From contig BQMF02000049.1 of the NCBI GenBank assembly GCA_027922465.2, forward strand, positions 744,001 to 808,000: DNA of 64,000 nucleotides. The letters are read 5' to 3'. The notes beneath the pieces are model-generated. The model was not told where the DNA came from, ran no database searches, and saw only the letters and a program-made list of their open reading frames with translations. Origin of the DNA: Turritopsis dohrnii. Taxonomy: Eukaryota > Cnidaria > Hydrozoa > Anthoathecata > Oceaniidae. The first letter of the stretch is position 1, and the number at the start of each line of letters is the position of its first letter. The translations under genes were made by a program, and so were the position numbers. This document shows positions 44,523-56,501 of the stretch, in pieces.

Positions 44523-45362
44523 TGCCTGGTTCACATCTGCGACGCAGACGCAAACGCAAGCGATGCAAGCATGCGCACTAGTCTAAAATATGACATCGAC
44601 GCAAGCGCAAACACAAGCTGTTCACATCTATAGTGCGACGAAAGAGTATCTTTCTTTGTGTTGTTGGATGAGAACGTGCTTATAGTCTGCATCAAACCAT
44701 TGAATCTTATAAAGTCGTTCAGCTCTCCACACTACAAAATTGAACTTATGTGGCAATCCTGTGTGTCGTGCAATATCATCCCACGGAAGCAGATTTTTTC
44801 ATTTATCCACGAAGTGACCCGTGCTTTATCATAATAAAGTACTGGATACTTCATTTACTTTTCTTCCATTTTTTGTAATGTTATGATTTTCTCTGATTCT
44901 GATACTCCTGCATATATATCTTTCTTATTGTTATTATTTTTAATTTTTTATTTCATTCATTTTATTATTTTTTTTGTCCAATATATTGAGGTAGCATATT
45001 TGGTGGCCACCCCCTCTGATTAGTATTTCACTATTGAGTGGTCTCCTTCCATTTTCAGTTCTTGTAAATATATTTAGTTATCATTATAGAAAATGAAATA
45101 ATACATACCATATCTCTTTCTCACTATGAAAACTCCTAGAAATTAATAAAAAAATGAAAACGTCGTTTTCGATATATCAAAACACATTTTGAGCATGCTT
45201 TCATTGTTACCAAGGGTTTTAACAAAAGAAATTGACGCAAACGTAGACGCAAGGATCAAAACTTTTTGATACTTGCGTCTGCGTCGCTGCGTCGATCTAT
45301 CTTGCGTCTGCGCATGTACTTGCGTTTCTGCTTTCGTCTGCGTCGCATATGTGAACCAGGCA
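44523..45362. mobile_element. TTA-flanked element rich in GACGCAAACGCAAG repeats
   Basis: Ends TGCCTGGTTCACATCTGCGA and its counterpart ending TATGTGAACCAGGCA are inverted repeats, flanked by TTA (44520-44522 and 45363-45365). Subterminal arrays of GACGCA/CGCAAG hexamers sit at both ends in inverted orientation, while the centre is plain AT-rich DNA. The 3-bp TTA duplication points to PIF/Harbinger-like mobilisation. No transposase. Confidence 0.78.
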
Positions 45363-45599
45363 TTAATTTCTATGATAAAGATTTCATTGAACTAAGTTTT
45401 GTTTCAATGATACTGGTATATGCGTTCAATTGTGAGATGGCACCTGCCTTCTTATAGCTTTAGTCACTTAATTTAGTTATTTTGACCTTTACTTTACAGT
45501 GCAACATTTTTCATCTTTTTTGAAAGCACTGACCTTCAGGCCTCGTGGCCTCTTGTTACGGTAGCAGCGAAGCGAATACCGAATTAAAAAACCCTTGGA

Positions 45600-45643
45600 C
45601 TACTCCTCCTCCTCCTTCTCCTCCTCCTACTACTACTACTACC
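45600..45643. repeat. Trinucleotide microsatellite (CTC/CTA)n
   Basis: A run of CTC repeats passing into CTA repeats, 44 bases. Simple sequence; no coding context. Confidence 0.9.
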
Positions 45644-47200
45644 GACCGAAATGACAGTTTAGCCTGTGCAGCCTACCAATGTCGCTTCCGAAACTGCGTT
45701 AATTGCAACTAAAGAACGGAGGCTAATAATTTTTATAACATTCCTTATACGTTCTTTTAGTATTTTACCATAGGTTCGCCATTCAATAAACATTTTCCTA
45801 TTAAAAACACGGTGGGGAACTTTAGTTGCACCTAATTTGAAACACGGTTAAAATAAACTTAAGCTTACAGCTTTCTTTTTATAAAAAAAACTCTGATATA
45901 AAAAAAACGTAGTTTCGTGTATTGTGCATTTTAAGTTAAGCCCTGTTTACACTTTTTCAAATGAAAATTGCCCTAATTTAAGCCTAAGAGATAAACAAAG
46001 GTCGACAAAGCTTCATGGGGCCTTCAGACTAATTAATTTAGAATCTATTTCGTTTTGTACATTGCGAGTTGAAATGCTGCTACCGTTTTGTGCCATATGG
46101 CTCTTGTTTTACTTTAAAATCACGCTGTCTAATCATGTTCCAACTCTTTCATTCTGATTCGTTCATATAGCACTTCTTTCTTAACATCATGAGCTATTGC
46201 TGCTTTCACTATTTCATTTCACAGGTTGGCACATTATAACAAACTACTTGATTGTTCTTCTAGTTTTAATGCTCACACCGGAAAGACAGAGTCACTGATC
46301 AACATTTCCTGACAAACTCGTACCCAATGGTTTGTACCTATCGTACCTATCTAAGGGGCAAGAAACCCTGGGTACGAGATTGTATTTCCTGATTATTTTC
46401 GATAGCTAGTCAACTATTCCTTTGTTATCATTGCTATCTCCATGGTTACTACCGGATGTTCTATAGGTCTTTTTAAACTACACAATGCTGTAATCATAGT
46501 TACCAGATAAATTTTAACTACAATCCCTCACAAAAATTATTGAGACACCCCAGTTGGAAATAAAACTCTGAAAATCATATGTGAATGATCCCCCTCCCCC
46601 ACAATTCAATGTTGTATGTGCTTAACTAGGTAAATCACTCGGACGTATTATGTATTATTGTATCGAATACAATGTATTTTAACTCACTACCATGTCGGCA
46701 AAATCGGCAAATGGCCACTGTGATGGAGAGCAGTTTTATTGAAATCGTGTGTATATTTCTATAGAAAGGCACACCTTCGTAGAGATTTTTTAACAAATGT
46801 ACCGGCTGGGTAATACCAGTCACGACGTCAAATTGATTTCTATCTTTCTGCTGGAGGAAGTTTTAATAGCAGGTTTCCTATTTTAAAACAAAATCCGGGA
46901 AAGTAGGATTTGCTTTGAGAGATATGAAAAGCTCTTCCAATTTATTTTTTTATTGTCAAATATGTTCTACATAATTTATGGTTAATATTTATCGGTGAAA
47001 AACAAACAATTATCCATTTGATCATGAACTGCCAATTTAAATGGAATAACGAACATTTGAGCTTTATGCATAGCTTCACCTTATCACATTCCTTTATTTA
47101 TGTGAACAAAGTCATAAGAATTATAATGGAGAACGCTATAAGCGATATGAATTAACTTATCTGATTTTTCATCTTCCAAAAGTTTTTTAAACAAGTAATC
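45644..47200. other. Intergenic, 3' side of class C GPCR
   Basis: No convincing coding frame. Short ORFs at 45924-46157 and 46635-46823 show no family likeness. AATAAA-like signals are common because of base composition, so the GPCR poly(A) site cannot be fixed. Confidence 0.5.
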
Positions 47201-49678
47201 TCATCTTTCATATTTTCCAATTTTTCGCTTCATTGCATCAAGAGTATTGAAAGATACATGTCGTTTCACGAACATTAGATGGAAATGTTTTCTTGTATTT
47301 CGTTCCGGATGAAATAGCAGAAGATATAGCCTGTTTCCATAAACAAAAATGCATATAAAGAATGATCCTGCCAACAAGATGAACAATTGAATACCTGTTT
47401 GATGTTTTCTGTATTCTTGACTGTAGTAAAATGGATAAAAAATCATAAACGATAAGATTGTGAGAAGAGTGGAGTATAGAATTCGTTTTGATTCGTTGAA
47501 ATTCGATGGTACTGATCTGCCACGAAATGCTTGAATGTTGCAAAAAATCAAAAGGACAACAAAGTAAGTGACTTGAATGAGAATATCGTCATCTGTGCTG
47601 CAATACAACTCTCTGATCTTCTTTACAACAATTTCTTTTTGTAATACATACGCAGTCAGGCGGGTATTTGACACTATGATCAACATCAAATCAATGACTA
47701 TTAGCACCATTGAAATTGCAATGTGCTTAAATTGGAGCATTGTCAGTTGTGACTGTGATAAAGGAACAGTCTGCTTCAATGTAAACACTGAAATAATCCT
47801 CTGTACTTTGGTCATAGTTATTGATATGATTATTGTAAATGTTGAACCAACCACTACAGGCTTCAAAGAGCATTTATACTCAGTCGGTTCACCAATAAAA
47901 AGGAACGGTAAAACTGTATTCACAATGACAACTGCTAGCAGTTGACAATTGGAAGATGTTAAGTCTGACGATCGGACCAATGGAGTTGTTCTTTTTTGGA
48001 AAAATATTATCATTACTACTAAACCAAATATTATATTCAAACTTGACAATGCTACTGATACGATTGTGATTATGTCTGAGGTAGTTAAATATTGATCCAT
48101 ATAGGGATCGTAACAATTTGTATGGAATTGATTAGAAACCATAGTACCATTACAAGGAACACACTGATCTTGTCTGTGAATATGTTCGATACGAACTAAG
48201 TTGTCTCTGCAATGTTGGCAAATCCAACCATGTTCTAATTGCCAAACAGTTTCACTTCGACTGAAGGTTTTTTCTTCAATTTTGTGGCCACCGCTGCAAT
48301 TATGCAAGGAACATAATGACTTTGGATATAATCTGTGGACATTCATTTGAAGTGCTTTGACTTCATTTGGAAGATTGTTACTAATTGTAGTAAAGGTATT
48401 TTTAGGAGAGCGTCGATAAAACGTATTTACCAATGGATCAAAGTGGTCAAATCTGGTGAAAAACATATTTGGCGTTATTGATCTGAGTGTATAAATATCA
48501 GGATATTTAGAAATCCAGGTAAGTACCTTTAAAATTGTTTCACAGCCTTTCAGATAAGAAAATATCAATTTGTAACGTTCTTGCTCTATGACATTTAAAA
48601 GTTCTTCTATTTGGTAATCAAGAACAAAAGAATGATTTTCAACCTTAAAAAAGGTTTGTGTCCATGGATCAAGTTTTTTCATTGAAAATGGTTCAGAATC
48701 CTGAGCTTCTGCATATATAGAAAATAAACCAAGTGTGTTATTTACATAAAAGTCCTTTGGTTTTATAATCCAATCATCGTTGGAATATTTGCTATATTTT
48801 AACATCACCCAGGTTTTATCCAGTACTCGATGTTTTTTAATAGCACGCAAGAAATCTTCTACAGATTGGTCATTACCTGTCAATAAAATGACATTTCTTG
48901 AATGGTCAATTTGTAGATTTCTAAGCACGACAGACGTATCATTCTTCGAGGTTATGTGATGGAGTGTCACACAGACGGTGTATTTTAATAACTCCTTGTA
49001 TATTTCGTTTAATATCTGGCAAGGTCTGACGACTTCATTAGTTGTATTTGGTTGTACGCATAGCAAGGTCAAATGTTTCCAATTCATAAAGCGAACTAAA
49101 TCCATGACGACACCGATGACACCATCACGAAAATTGATGTTTACGTGCCATGGATGATCTGATGAATCTTTTTTATAGCCTTTATCTCCACTGTACTGAA
49201 GTAAAGGAATGTCGCTGTTTATCAGTAAGTCTTTTAGAATTTTCACCATGTACGAGGGCATTGAAGCAAAAACGCCAATGACAGATGATGTCAGATTATC
49301 TATTGTACACTTTAACATTGGATCAGTGGAACACAATTTGCTGTTTTTAATATGACCTGTATCTGTCCGAAATTCCGCGTCTAGCAGCAGAGAAACAGCT
49401 CGCTCTGTTAATAGAAGCACATCGTTACACACATCAAACGATATGTAACCAATGTCAGTTGATCCTTCAAAACCTTTAAGAGCATCTGCCATTGCAGTAT
49501 GATCGAGTATATATTGTCTGTTCAAGTGATCCGACTTAACACATATAGAAAACATTCCAACTAAATAAAAGTTTGGTGGTGTTTTAGGTCGAATGATATT
49601 ACCATCTAATACAACTCTACTGCAGTAACATACTGTTTGAAGAATTAATATTCTAATATAATAATGAATGATAGCCAT
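47201..49678 (-). CDS. Class C GPCR with Venus flytrap domain, single exon, 825 aa
   Basis: Intact frame. Signal peptide about 1-20; Venus-flytrap ligand-binding region about 35-420 (YLVGMFSICVKSD, GYISFDVCND, VVMDLVRFMNWKHLTLLC); short cysteine-rich domain 478-525 (WICQHC at 485-490, QCVPCN at 505-510, Cys 522). Seven membrane segments: TM1 536-561, TM2 575-595, TM3 608-632, TM4 652-671, TM5 699-714, TM6 736-753, TM7 762-780. Family hallmarks are TPLVRSSDLTSSNCQLL and FIGEPTEYKCSL. The tail is short (HPERNTRK...). The usual Ser/Thr-rich amino-acid contacts of metabotropic glutamate receptors (GSSS, YSATS) are replaced by VFASMPS and YSGDKG, so the ligand is probably not an alpha-amino acid (inference). 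A damaged paralogue lies 7 kb upstream in the same orientation. Confidence 0.9.
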   Translation of the reverse strand: MAIIHYYIRILILQTVCYCSRVVLDGNIIRPKTPPNFYLVGMFSICVKSDHLNRQYILDHTAMADALKGFEGSTDIGYISFDVCNDVLLLTERAVSLLLDAEFRTDTGHIKNSKLCSTDPMLKCTIDNLTSSVIGVFASMPSYMVKILKDLLINSDIPLLQYSGDKGYKKDSSDHPWHVNINFRDGVIGVVMDLVRFMNWKHLTLLCVQPNTTNEVVRPCQILNEIYKELLKYTVCVTLHHITSKNDTSVVLRNLQIDHSRNVILLTGNDQSVEDFLRAIKKHRVLDKTWVMLKYSKYSNDDWIIKPKDFYVNNTLGLFSIYAEAQDSEPFSMKKLDPWTQTFFKVENHSFVLDYQIEELLNVIEQERYKLIFSYLKGCETILKVLTWISKYPDIYTLRSITPNMFFTRFDHFDPLVNTFYRRSPKNTFTTISNNLPNEVKALQMNVHRLYPKSLCSLHNCSGGHKIEEKTFSRSETVWQLEHGWICQHCRDNLVRIEHIHRQDQCVPCNGTMVSNQFHTNCYDPYMDQYLTTSDIITIVSVALSSLNIIFGLVVMIIFFQKRTTPLVRSSDLTSSNCQLLAVVIVNTVLPFLFIGEPTEYKCSLKPVVVGSTFTIIISITMTKVQRIISVFTLKQTVPLSQSQLTMLQFKHIAISMVLIVIDLMLIIVSNTRLTAYVLQKEIVVKKIRELYCSTDDDILIQVTYFVVLLIFCNIQAFRGRSVPSNFNESKRILYSTLLTILSFMIFYPFYYSQEYRKHQTGIQLFILLAGSFFICIFVYGNRLYLLLFHPERNTRKHFHLMFVKRHVSFNTLDAMKRKIGKYER

Positions 49679-49978
49679 GGTGAATTAAATGTTTTGGAAT
49701 AGAATCAAGCTTTCCTGATGAGAATATCCGATTTGTTCAAGATTGATGGTAATAGGTATTGGAATCTGTAAACAAATATTAATTGTATGAATTTCAGTTC
49801 GAACAATAGAATAAAGGACAATTTAGATATTTTTAAATTCAAGATTATATCCTCACCAATATGGTGCAGTTGTTAGTCTTATAGTAAATTATACTGCCTT
49901 TTCACAAACGAATATTTTTCTGCTTTCTAATGAAGATTTTTTAATTTTTTTTAATTCTTTTTTTTTTTTCATTGAATT

Positions 49979-50178
49979 AGGGTAAGATGGGTCGGCGGGG
50001 TAAGTCGGGTCATTATAACTTGAAGTGCAGATAGAGCCTTAGAAACCGATATTTTTAACATAACAACCGTCACTACTCGCCTACCATTTTGTTCCGATAA
50101 AAATATCGGTTTCTAAGGCTCTATATTTACACTTCAAGTTATAATGACCCGACTTACCCCGCCGACCCATCTTACCCC
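49979..50178. mobile_element. Fold-back MITE, about 200 bases
   Basis: Ends GGGTAAGATGGGTCGGCGGG and CCCGCCGACCCATCTTACCC are inverted repeats whose match continues through TAAGTCGGGTCATTATAACT and past CGATATTTTT, leaving a loop of only about 40 bases. The arms differ at very few positions, suggesting recent insertion. Non-coding. Confidence 0.85.
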
Positions 50179-51333
50179 ATATTATACTACATGTGTTATA
50201 TTTCACATCTCCCAACTTGTTGCGAGGAATTCATTGGCAGAAGCATGTAAAAATATCTACCTTCCTATTTTTGCTGACACATGATATCATAGAAGATCAT
50301 AACATCATAAACATCATAGCTAAATAAGTTTTGATTGGGTATAAGGCCAAACAAATTTAAAATTTGATAAATTTACTCTTTGATCTTTGTCAAAGCATCA
50401 TCAGATCACAACTAAACATCATAGCTAAAATTGGATGTTATTAGCAGGCTACTATTGAGTAAAATTTTGAAGCTTTTCATTTCTTGGCACTCATCTTTCC
50501 ACATAAAACAACTCCGTAGTGATTCAAATACAAGGGTATTAAATCTTCCGAGAATCTATCTTAACACAATTTTATGCTCTTCATCTTTAGAACGAGTCTT
50601 CTGGACTCATTCAAACAAATGAACAGACCGGCAAACTAAAAGATTCGTGAATTTTCATTTTATTCCATTTCTTCCAATTAGCTAGAAAAATTGTAAAGAA
50701 TTTATATTAGTTTTCAAATTGCGAACAGGTGATTGAGAAAGCGCAAAGGCAAATCTCAAAAAAAAAAGAAAAGATGAAAAATTTATTATTCTTTCTTTCT
50801 ATTATTTGTATTTCGCAAACTAATAGAAAACTACTTGGTGATCTAATAGATCAAACAGGTCAAATCATTTGACCTCCTACCTCTAACAACTGTTCCCTTT
50901 AAATTCTATAGAAAGAAAAAAGAACATCACATATATATCATACTAGTAACCCGGGTAAAACTTTTTACCGAGTTTCACTTCGAAAAGGAAGTGTCATATT
51001 CGCCTTTCCCGTGTGCAAACCCCGTGACGAAAAATTAAATCACCGAATTGGAAACGGAAAGTGTACCCATGTTGTAGAGCAATGGTTCCCCCGTGACGAT
51101 AAAAAAACGTGAATGTGCTACTATAAAATAATCGTAAAAAAGCCCATGGCCTCACGAAGAATATGACCACAATTAAGAAGATTTTGACCGTAAAATTCAA
51201 CAAAATTTATCACTGTCTAAAATAAAAGTGGTATGCACACTCACTATTATATGTAAGATATAAGTATATAAGTTGACAACTTCCAAAACGAATTGCTTAT
51301 TTCATTTCTAGGGCCTCTTTGAAATTCATATTA
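50179..51333. other. Non-coding, AT-rich
   Basis: No gene recognised. Around 50940-51130 the base composition is slightly more GC-rich, with CCCGTGACGA twice (51022 and 51091), perhaps a degraded repeat. Confidence 0.45.
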
Positions 51334-51494
51334 CAGTCGAATTTCTATAATTCGAACCTCCGTAATGCGAACTCTTTCTAATTCGAACGAATTTCAAATG
51401 ATTTCTTTGTAAATGAACCTCTTTAATCCGAACTTTCTATAAATCGAACGTTTTTGTCAGTCCCTTCGATGATCGAATTAGAGAGAGTTTACTG
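51334..51494. mobile_element. pogo/Tigger-like MITE (TA target)
   Basis: Begins CAGTCGAATTTCTATAATTC and ends GAATTAGAGAGAGTTTACTG, inverted repeats flanked by TA on both sides. The interior repeats AATTCGAAC/TAATCCGAAC units. CAGT ends and a TA duplication are typical of pogo/Tigger derivatives of the Tc1/mariner group. Confidence 0.8.
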
Positions 51495-53530
51495 TATCTA
51501 ATTAGTACAGTGAAAATAAGTAATTGTGTGTGGTTTGGTAGCATCCCAAGTGATATTAAATACCTTGACCGTAAAAAGAGAAACTGTACGTAGATTGAAA
51601 TAATGACGCAGATTTTGCTAAACCCTTTGCAAAAAGGCTCCTTGCTGTTTATTTTAACAATAGTACAGTAATAGTGACCGTGACTTGAAAACCCTCGCTT
51701 CTTAAATATTCCTATTGATATCATACTGATAACAACCACAGTTTTTATCAATCTACCAGGGGATCGAGATATCAGGAGTCTGATGTATATATGAACCGAC
51801 TTCTTTTGAAATATAATGATTGAAAGTATAAGAAACAAGCTGTTTACGATTTTCTAGGGCAACGAAGTTGTTTCAATCTTAAGATATTGATCGCCTATAT
51901 ATCCACAAATATCATTATTAATTTGTTTTATTTTTACAAATTAAGAACAAAATAAAAAACAGATCTTATTCATATGTGAAAACATTGTAGCAAAATTCAA
52001 TTCAATTAACATCATGATCCAACACTTCGTATTATTTTATTGATAATATTCAGAGATTTTATTTCTCATCATCAAATGTAGAAGTTATCTAAAAAAATGG
52101 GTAAAATGTTATATGGAAAAAAGTTTACCTTTTCAATTTTTGTGCTGGTTCATCAATTTACAATGTGAAGACCGAACGATTGTAACCCAAAATGAAAGAC
52201 GATGAACCGTACGCACGTCTTCTAAACGCAACGTCTAAAATATTTTGAATACACCTTTTTGTTGTTTTCCCTTATACATTTGTTTAACTTATATTTTTCT
52301 TTTTCCAGCTTTTGACAATATTTCAACTTGGATTAAGCATGATTAAGTAATAAGGAAGGTTTACAGAATAAATGCGATTGATGAGAACCAGTTATCATAA
52401 AACGCCCTGTACGTTTATTTAACATTCAAGATTTTTAGGGGGAGTTTATCGAAAAAGGAGCGTTAAATAGAGATTGGATCTTTATTAAAAATCTTGAATA
52501 TTCATTTTTTGAAATACCCATATTTTCATCATACATTTATGTTGGTGATCGCTTCCTTTATATCCTTCTCCTTATGTCCCTGTAAATTGCTTGATTGAGC
52601 AAAAAATAAACGACACTTTTTGACTGAAAAAGTAAGTAAGTATAAGTATTTATTTACCACATAGACAAAAATAAAAATAAAAATTACAAGTGCAATTCTA
52701 TAAAATTTATTATAATTGTTGTGGAAGGAGACTATCCTAATAGCAAAGCTACACAAAGAAGATAGACTAGCCACCTGATTATGGTTTTACAATGATATGC
52801 TATCGCTAAAGAAAGAGAGGAGATATATAGAGAGAGAGAAAAAAAAGGAAAAAAAGAAGAAAAAAACATAAACAAAAACAAAAAACAAAACAAAACATAA
52901 ACAAAAACAAAACAAAATAAAAACAACAAAGCTACAAGGGAAAGAGTACCTACTCATAACTGTTAAGGAAGTTTTGAAAAACTATACATTTCAGAGATTT
53001 GAAAGTCATGCATGTTAAATTTAAGTGCGAATAAAATTGTTGGCGTGCGTTCCACTGGGAGACAGCCAACTTTGACAGAAAAATGGGCATTTATTAGAGA
53101 AGGTGCTACATATATGATGACGTAAATAAAAGTGCGGGCAGTTCCGATAATGATGGAGAGAGACGGTCATGGGTCTTATCTTTTGAGTAATAACAAACAA
53201 TTGGCGCAGAAAGGCCCATAGAAAAAGTCAAGGACTCAGGGACTGAGGAAGGAAATGCAGAAAAAGAATTCAAGACTTTTTTACTCGCACATTGATCAAC
53301 ATGTAGAACAGTGAAAAGATGTACACCTAGCGGTCTCTTAAGGAGATTGCTCGCAAGAATAGATATATATATAAACGTCGGATTGACAGCAACAGGGAAG
53401 AGCATCCCTTACAGAAGCAAATGCAAAGGTAGGAGGAGAAAACGAAACGGAAATGAAGGATGTGAAAATGTAAGATATAGCAAACCCAGGAAAAAAGTGT
53501 TAACTCAAATTTTCTCAAAAACAAAGAATT
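51495..53530. other. Non-coding, low-complexity tracts
   Basis: Contains A/G-rich simple sequence at 52810-52930 and an AT-rich remainder. The ORFs here are low-complexity or lack any family likeness. GC-richer sequence at 53110-53460 gives no coherent protein. Confidence 0.45.
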
Positions 53531-53826
53531 AGATATTAGGTATCATCATAAACAGAATAGTCGATCGAACCTACCCAATTACATTTTTTTTGTGTGCATG
53601 AAATTTTTGTTGCAGACGAATACAAAAATACAAAATACAATTTTTCCATCCTCCCGCAAGGCACTAAAGTGATATCGCCAGGAGGATGAAATAAATAAAA
53701 TAAATAAATAAATAAATACATAAATAATAAATACATATAAATAATATACTGGAAACTACACATTTGAAAGTAAAAAAGAGATGCAACAAACGTATCAAAA
53801 GAGAGGTCCACCAAACCTGTTGGAAT

Positions 53827-54471
53827 CTAATACGAACTTTTGGTAGAGCTTAAAAGCTCAAAATTTAATTTGCATGTGAGACACGGATCACCATATAACG
53901 AGATCTTACAAAAATAGTGAGGATTGAGTGGAACAGGCATTATGTCAAGATTTTGAAGTCTGTTGAAAAGTGTAAGCCGCTCATCAGAGAAATTGGAGCA
54001 ATGCAATAGGTAATGCTCATTGGTTTCAATAGAATTAGTGCGACATGCACAAACAGGATCAAGAGAATCTAAAAAGCCATGTCTAAACTTGTGCTCACGT
54101 AAGGGGGTGAAACCAATTCTCATCCGTGTAAGCAATGTGAGACCATAGTTATTTCGTAGATTATAAGACGGTGTAGCTTTTGGTCTCGAAAATTCAAAAA
54201 AAGCACGTTTGAAACAAGAAATAGATAGAAGTTCTCTTTTTTTTAGGCTGTTCCATTGCGACATACGAAAAAGAAAAAAAGAATTGCGGTACCGTTGTGT
54301 ATGACCTTCCAATGGACAAAGAGGTCGTTTTCTTAGGTTGAGTAAAGCTGAATTCTGAGCTGGTAGATGCTTAAATAAATATTGTGGTGCAAGACCGTTT
54401 AAGATTTTGTAGAAGAAATATAGCCTCCTGTTGTAACGTCTGTCTTGTAAACAGTTAACAACGTTTCTCAA
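53827..54471 (-). pseudogene. LINE pol C-terminal region, 214 aa open frame
   Basis: Open frame continuing from the RT after a deletion. RLYFFYKILNGLAPQYLFKH opens it; the conserved block LTRMRIGFTPLREHKFRHGF is followed by Cys/His residues (PVCACRTN...ETNEHYLLHC) as in many animal LINE C-termini. It has no start of its own in evolutionary terms and is part of the element at 53640-55975. Confidence 0.75.
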
Positions 54472-55289
54472 GACAGAAATTTCCGTAGCCTATTTATAAG
54501 CTCTTTGCCCTTATTTGACTTTTGGATCTTTCCCGAAAATGATGATCAAACCTTGGCTTACTATATCAAATTAGACCATGATGTTTGTGGGATTCACAAA
54601 CAAAAATATCCATGTCCATGATAGGGGCAGCATTAGCAGAAGCCATACCTCTTAGAAAAATAAACTTTGATTGCCTGCTTGGAAGGGTCAGGATTAAATG
54701 GCATTTTCCATAGGTAAGCCCAACAACTTATCCTACCCAAATCTCTATTTAACTTGTTTCCAGCTGGTGAAGTACTGTAGAGAATAAAGAATAAAGAAGT
54801 ATCATCAGCGAAGATTTTTATATTTGATTCCAGGTGTGCAGGAAGATCGCTGATGAAAATTAAAAACAGCAAAGGGCCTAATATTGAACCTTGGAAAATC
54901 TGCATTGATAAGCTTCCAAATACAAGTCTGACCGTGTAAAACAACCCTCTGAAATCTATCCGATAGAAAATCACGCAAAAGATTCCCAAAAGCACCATAA
55001 GATTGTAGTTTAAAGAGTAAACGTCATGCGTTATGGACAAAACCTGAGAAATACACGAATCACCCTTTTGAAAGCCATTGGGAAAAAAGTGTATCATATG
55101 TAAACTTTTCATATAGTTTACTAAATAAATGAGTTTTTCCAAAATTATTTTTTTTGATTTTCTCTTTTTCTTCTTTTCCATTTCCTACGAAGAATACATT
55201 GGTATAAAATTTATAAGAATTAATTGGATATCTTCTTTGAAAACTTGTTTCCAATTTTTGATACAAACTGTATCTGCAGTTTTAAGCAT

Positions 55290-55973
55290 CAACGTCAAAA
55301 AAATTTACCATCTTTGAATTTTCCAACAGTGTTGCAGTTGATGTAAGCTAAAAGATAATCAATATCTGACTCAGAGTTAGCAATGATAGAATTAGCCTTG
55401 TCAAGTAAATCCAACCTTGTTTTTGGTGATATCCAAATTAATTTTAAGGGACGAATCTTTTGGTTTTCTGCAGACATAGGTCCTTTTAGCAAATAAGTGG
55501 AACTTAACAATCATACCTATCCTGTCTCTGCCGATCCTGTGAGCTCGGTCTATGTCATCAGTATTGATATTTAGATTTAAAACATCATTCAACATTTTCA
55601 CAAACTTGTCCTTACAGGCAGACGGCGTCTCATTTTGGCCTTTCTCTATTCCTTTTATTCGTAAACAATACATACGAGAGTACTGCTCATTATTATCAGC
55701 ATTTATCTTCACAGCAGTTATAGCAGACGTCACAACAGCAAGACGATCCTCGAGGCGATTCATTTGATCATGTTGTGATGACATATACTCATTCAGTGCA
55801 GCGATTTCTTTATTCTGATGTTCGAACTTTACATTTTGTAGGGTTAATAAAGATCTCAGCTTATCAATACGTTCTTGTGAAGCAATGGATGCAGCCAGTT
55901 CATCGAATTTCTTGTTTATATCTTCTTCAAAATCGTTCAAAGCTTTCTTGTTGCTTCTCGTATTAGCAGCCAT
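55290..55973 (-). pseudogene. L1-like ORF1 (coiled coil plus RRM), frameshifted
   Basis: MAANTRSNKKALNDFEEDI start, then a coiled coil to about residue 95 (HDQMNRLEDRLAVVTSAI), then the RRM-like core QYSRMYCLRIKGIEKG and DIDRAHRIGRDR. The frame shifts near 55430 and continues with LDLLDKANSIIANSESDIDY and GKFKDGKFF. ORF1 proteins bind element RNA as trimers (family knowledge). No other host role is likely. Confidence 0.78.
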
Positions 55974-55975
55974 GT

Positions 55976-56501
55976 TCCAATCAATGTAAGAAAAAAATTT
56001 TCACCACCTACTTTTGTGAGTACACTAAAGCGTGACCGTACAGCACGAGATCATCACGCATAAAAATTATAAATTGATAATTGAAAATTACAATTGACGG
56101 AAGAATTGACACAATACCACATTAAATGCCCCGCCCTGACCAAGACTGGAAACATTTTTTCCATGGTTTGATAAGAATATGAGAAGAAACCGAAAGCGAG
56201 TAAGATCTTATCTTTTGAGGAACAACATAACAAACGTTATATAGACGTTTAATAGAGACTGGTTTCTTTGAATATTTACGGTATAAATAGATCCTAGTTT
56301 TATTGCTAACTAGCATTAAAGTGACTGCTTTCGTTGCCCAATATCGGTCCATCCTTAACAAAGGAAAGGCATTAATCAGGGAAGTAAGAGGTTACGAAAA
56401 ATTTCAGTACCAAGCTTTCTGTTTGACCTCTTTTTCTGATGAAAATCTTCATTACAATACATTTCTGCTAAAAGAAAACTCTTACACCATTTTTTATTTA
56501 G
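55976..56501. other. Short intergenic gap
   Basis: No gene seen between the LINE ORF1 start and the 3' end of the class C GPCR pseudogene. Confidence 0.5.

Larger units (their letters stand above)
53640..55975 (-). mobile_element. Fragmented LINE with L1-like ORF1
   Basis: Minus strand order: ORF1 (55973 to about 55290), a partial RT (55150-54640) and a long C-terminal pol region (54471-53827), then a 3' end with CCTCCTGGCGATATCACTTT and an ATTT-rich tail near 53690-53740. RT blocks seen: GFQKGDSCISQVLSITHD, QGSILGPLLFLIFISDLP, IFADDTSLF and PFNPDPSKQA. The middle of the RT and the whole endonuclease are deleted. The C-terminal part has RMRIGFTPLREHKFRHGF and the zinc-knuckle-like CACRTNSIETNEHYLLHC. 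Inactive. Confidence 0.82.

Noticed and set aside
47889..48116. Antisense ORFs inside the class C receptor
   Set aside because: Shadows of the receptor coding frame.
52732..52929. Phe-rich ORF
   Set aside because: A/G-rich simple sequence read on the other strand.
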